A stretch of DNA of 6,101 nucleotides from a bacterium (GTDB lineage: Bacteria > Patescibacteriota > Minisyncoccia > Phycocordibacterales > UBA1550): contig JAKAMX010000042.1 in NCBI GenBank assembly GCA_021812665.1, forward strand, positions 1 to 6,101, given 5' to 3'. Position 1 is the first letter of the stretch, and every line of letters starts with the position of its first letter. The position numbers and the translations under genes were made by a program. This document shows, one piece after another, positions 5,837 through 6,101 of the stretch. The notes under the pieces are model-generated. The model was not told where the DNA came from, ran no database searches, and saw only the letters and a program-made list of their open reading frames with translations.

Positions 5837-6101
5837 ATGAACGAAGACGAAATAAAAAGAGACGCTGCAATTAAAAAAACAGAGATGTTTAGTTCGCTCG
5901 CCGATCTTGCGCAGATAGGAATTTTTGTAACCGATCCGGACGGCAATTATCAATATGTTAATGCTTTCTGGCTCAATTTAACAGGGTTTGAAATGAAGGA
6001 AGCGCTTGGGCCGGGATGGATTGAGGCAGTGCATCCTGACGATCGCGTAGCAGTTTTGGACTCATGGAACAAGGCGATACGTGAAGGTGGGGAGTTCCGG
6101 G
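5837..6101 (+). CDS. PAS-domain protein, N-terminal part (3' end outside window)
   Basis: The frame stays open from ATG 5837 to the window edge, giving 88 residues. After a short charged helix (1-16) a PAS domain begins: LADLAQIGIFVTDPDG (21-36), YQYVNAFWLNLTGF (38-51) and WIEAVHPDDR (61-70), all typical of the S-box/PAS_3 type. What follows the PAS domain is not visible; it could be more PAS domains, a kinase or another output module, which matters because the two upstream PAS proteins lack one. It lies 31 bp after the membrane PAS gene, on the same strand. The only purine-rich motif (AAGGAA, 5815-5820) is about 16 nt from the ATG, too far for a normal Shine-Dalgarno. The first membrane-free residues suggest a cytoplasmic protein. 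Confidence 0.88.
   Translation, partial: MNEDEIKRDAAIKKTEMFSSLADLAQIGIFVTDPDGNYQYVNAFWLNLTGFEMKEALGPGWIEAVHPDDRVAVLDSWNKAIREGGEFR

Overview
The window looks like chromosomal DNA from a streamlined bacterium, most likely a member of the Candidate Phyla Radiation (Patescibacteria, Parcubacteria-like). This rests on four observations: moderate-to-low GC, very tight gene spacing, almost no Shine-Dalgarno sequences, and a core infC-rpmI-rplT operon sitting beside small membrane proteins and PAS-domain proteins. The placement is inference from style and content. No marker in the window proves it.

Layout, left to right. (1) The 3' end of a plus-strand beta-CASP metallo-beta-lactamase RNA-processing enzyme (1-501). 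(2) A 189-bp gap holding a long imperfect inverted repeat (526-667) with two smaller hairpins inside it. This is the least explained piece of the window. (3) A plus-strand SLOG/LOG-fold protein (691-1338). (4) A hairpin flanked by A and T tracts (1348-1379) that can terminate transcription from both sides. (5) The minus-strand operon infC-rpmI-rplT (2502 down to 1390), with gaps of 5 and 7 bp, driven by a near-consensus promoter at 2553-2581. Its short leader carries a 6-bp hairpin, and infC must start at a non-AUG codon. (6) Divergent from it, a small DUF4190-like membrane protein (2697-3047), whose -10 element is one arm of an 11-bp inverted repeat. (7) A plus-strand run of PAS proteins: a soluble triple-PAS protein (3097-4410), 6 bp later a multi-spanning membrane protein with one PAS domain (4417-5805), and the start of a third PAS protein that leaves the window (5837-6101).

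How the parts may work together. The infC operon supplies translation factor IF-3 and ribosomal proteins L35 and L20. The two complete PAS proteins have sensory domains but no kinase, GGDEF or other output domain. Both end in the same coiled-coil motif (MVGREL-K/R-M), so they may pass signals through a shared C-terminal helix, perhaps to each other or to the truncated third protein. That link is inference.

There is no insertion sequence, CRISPR array, tRNA or rRNA in the window, and no stretch over 300 bp lacks a gene. All complete genes end in TAA or TAG and fit the standard bacterial code.
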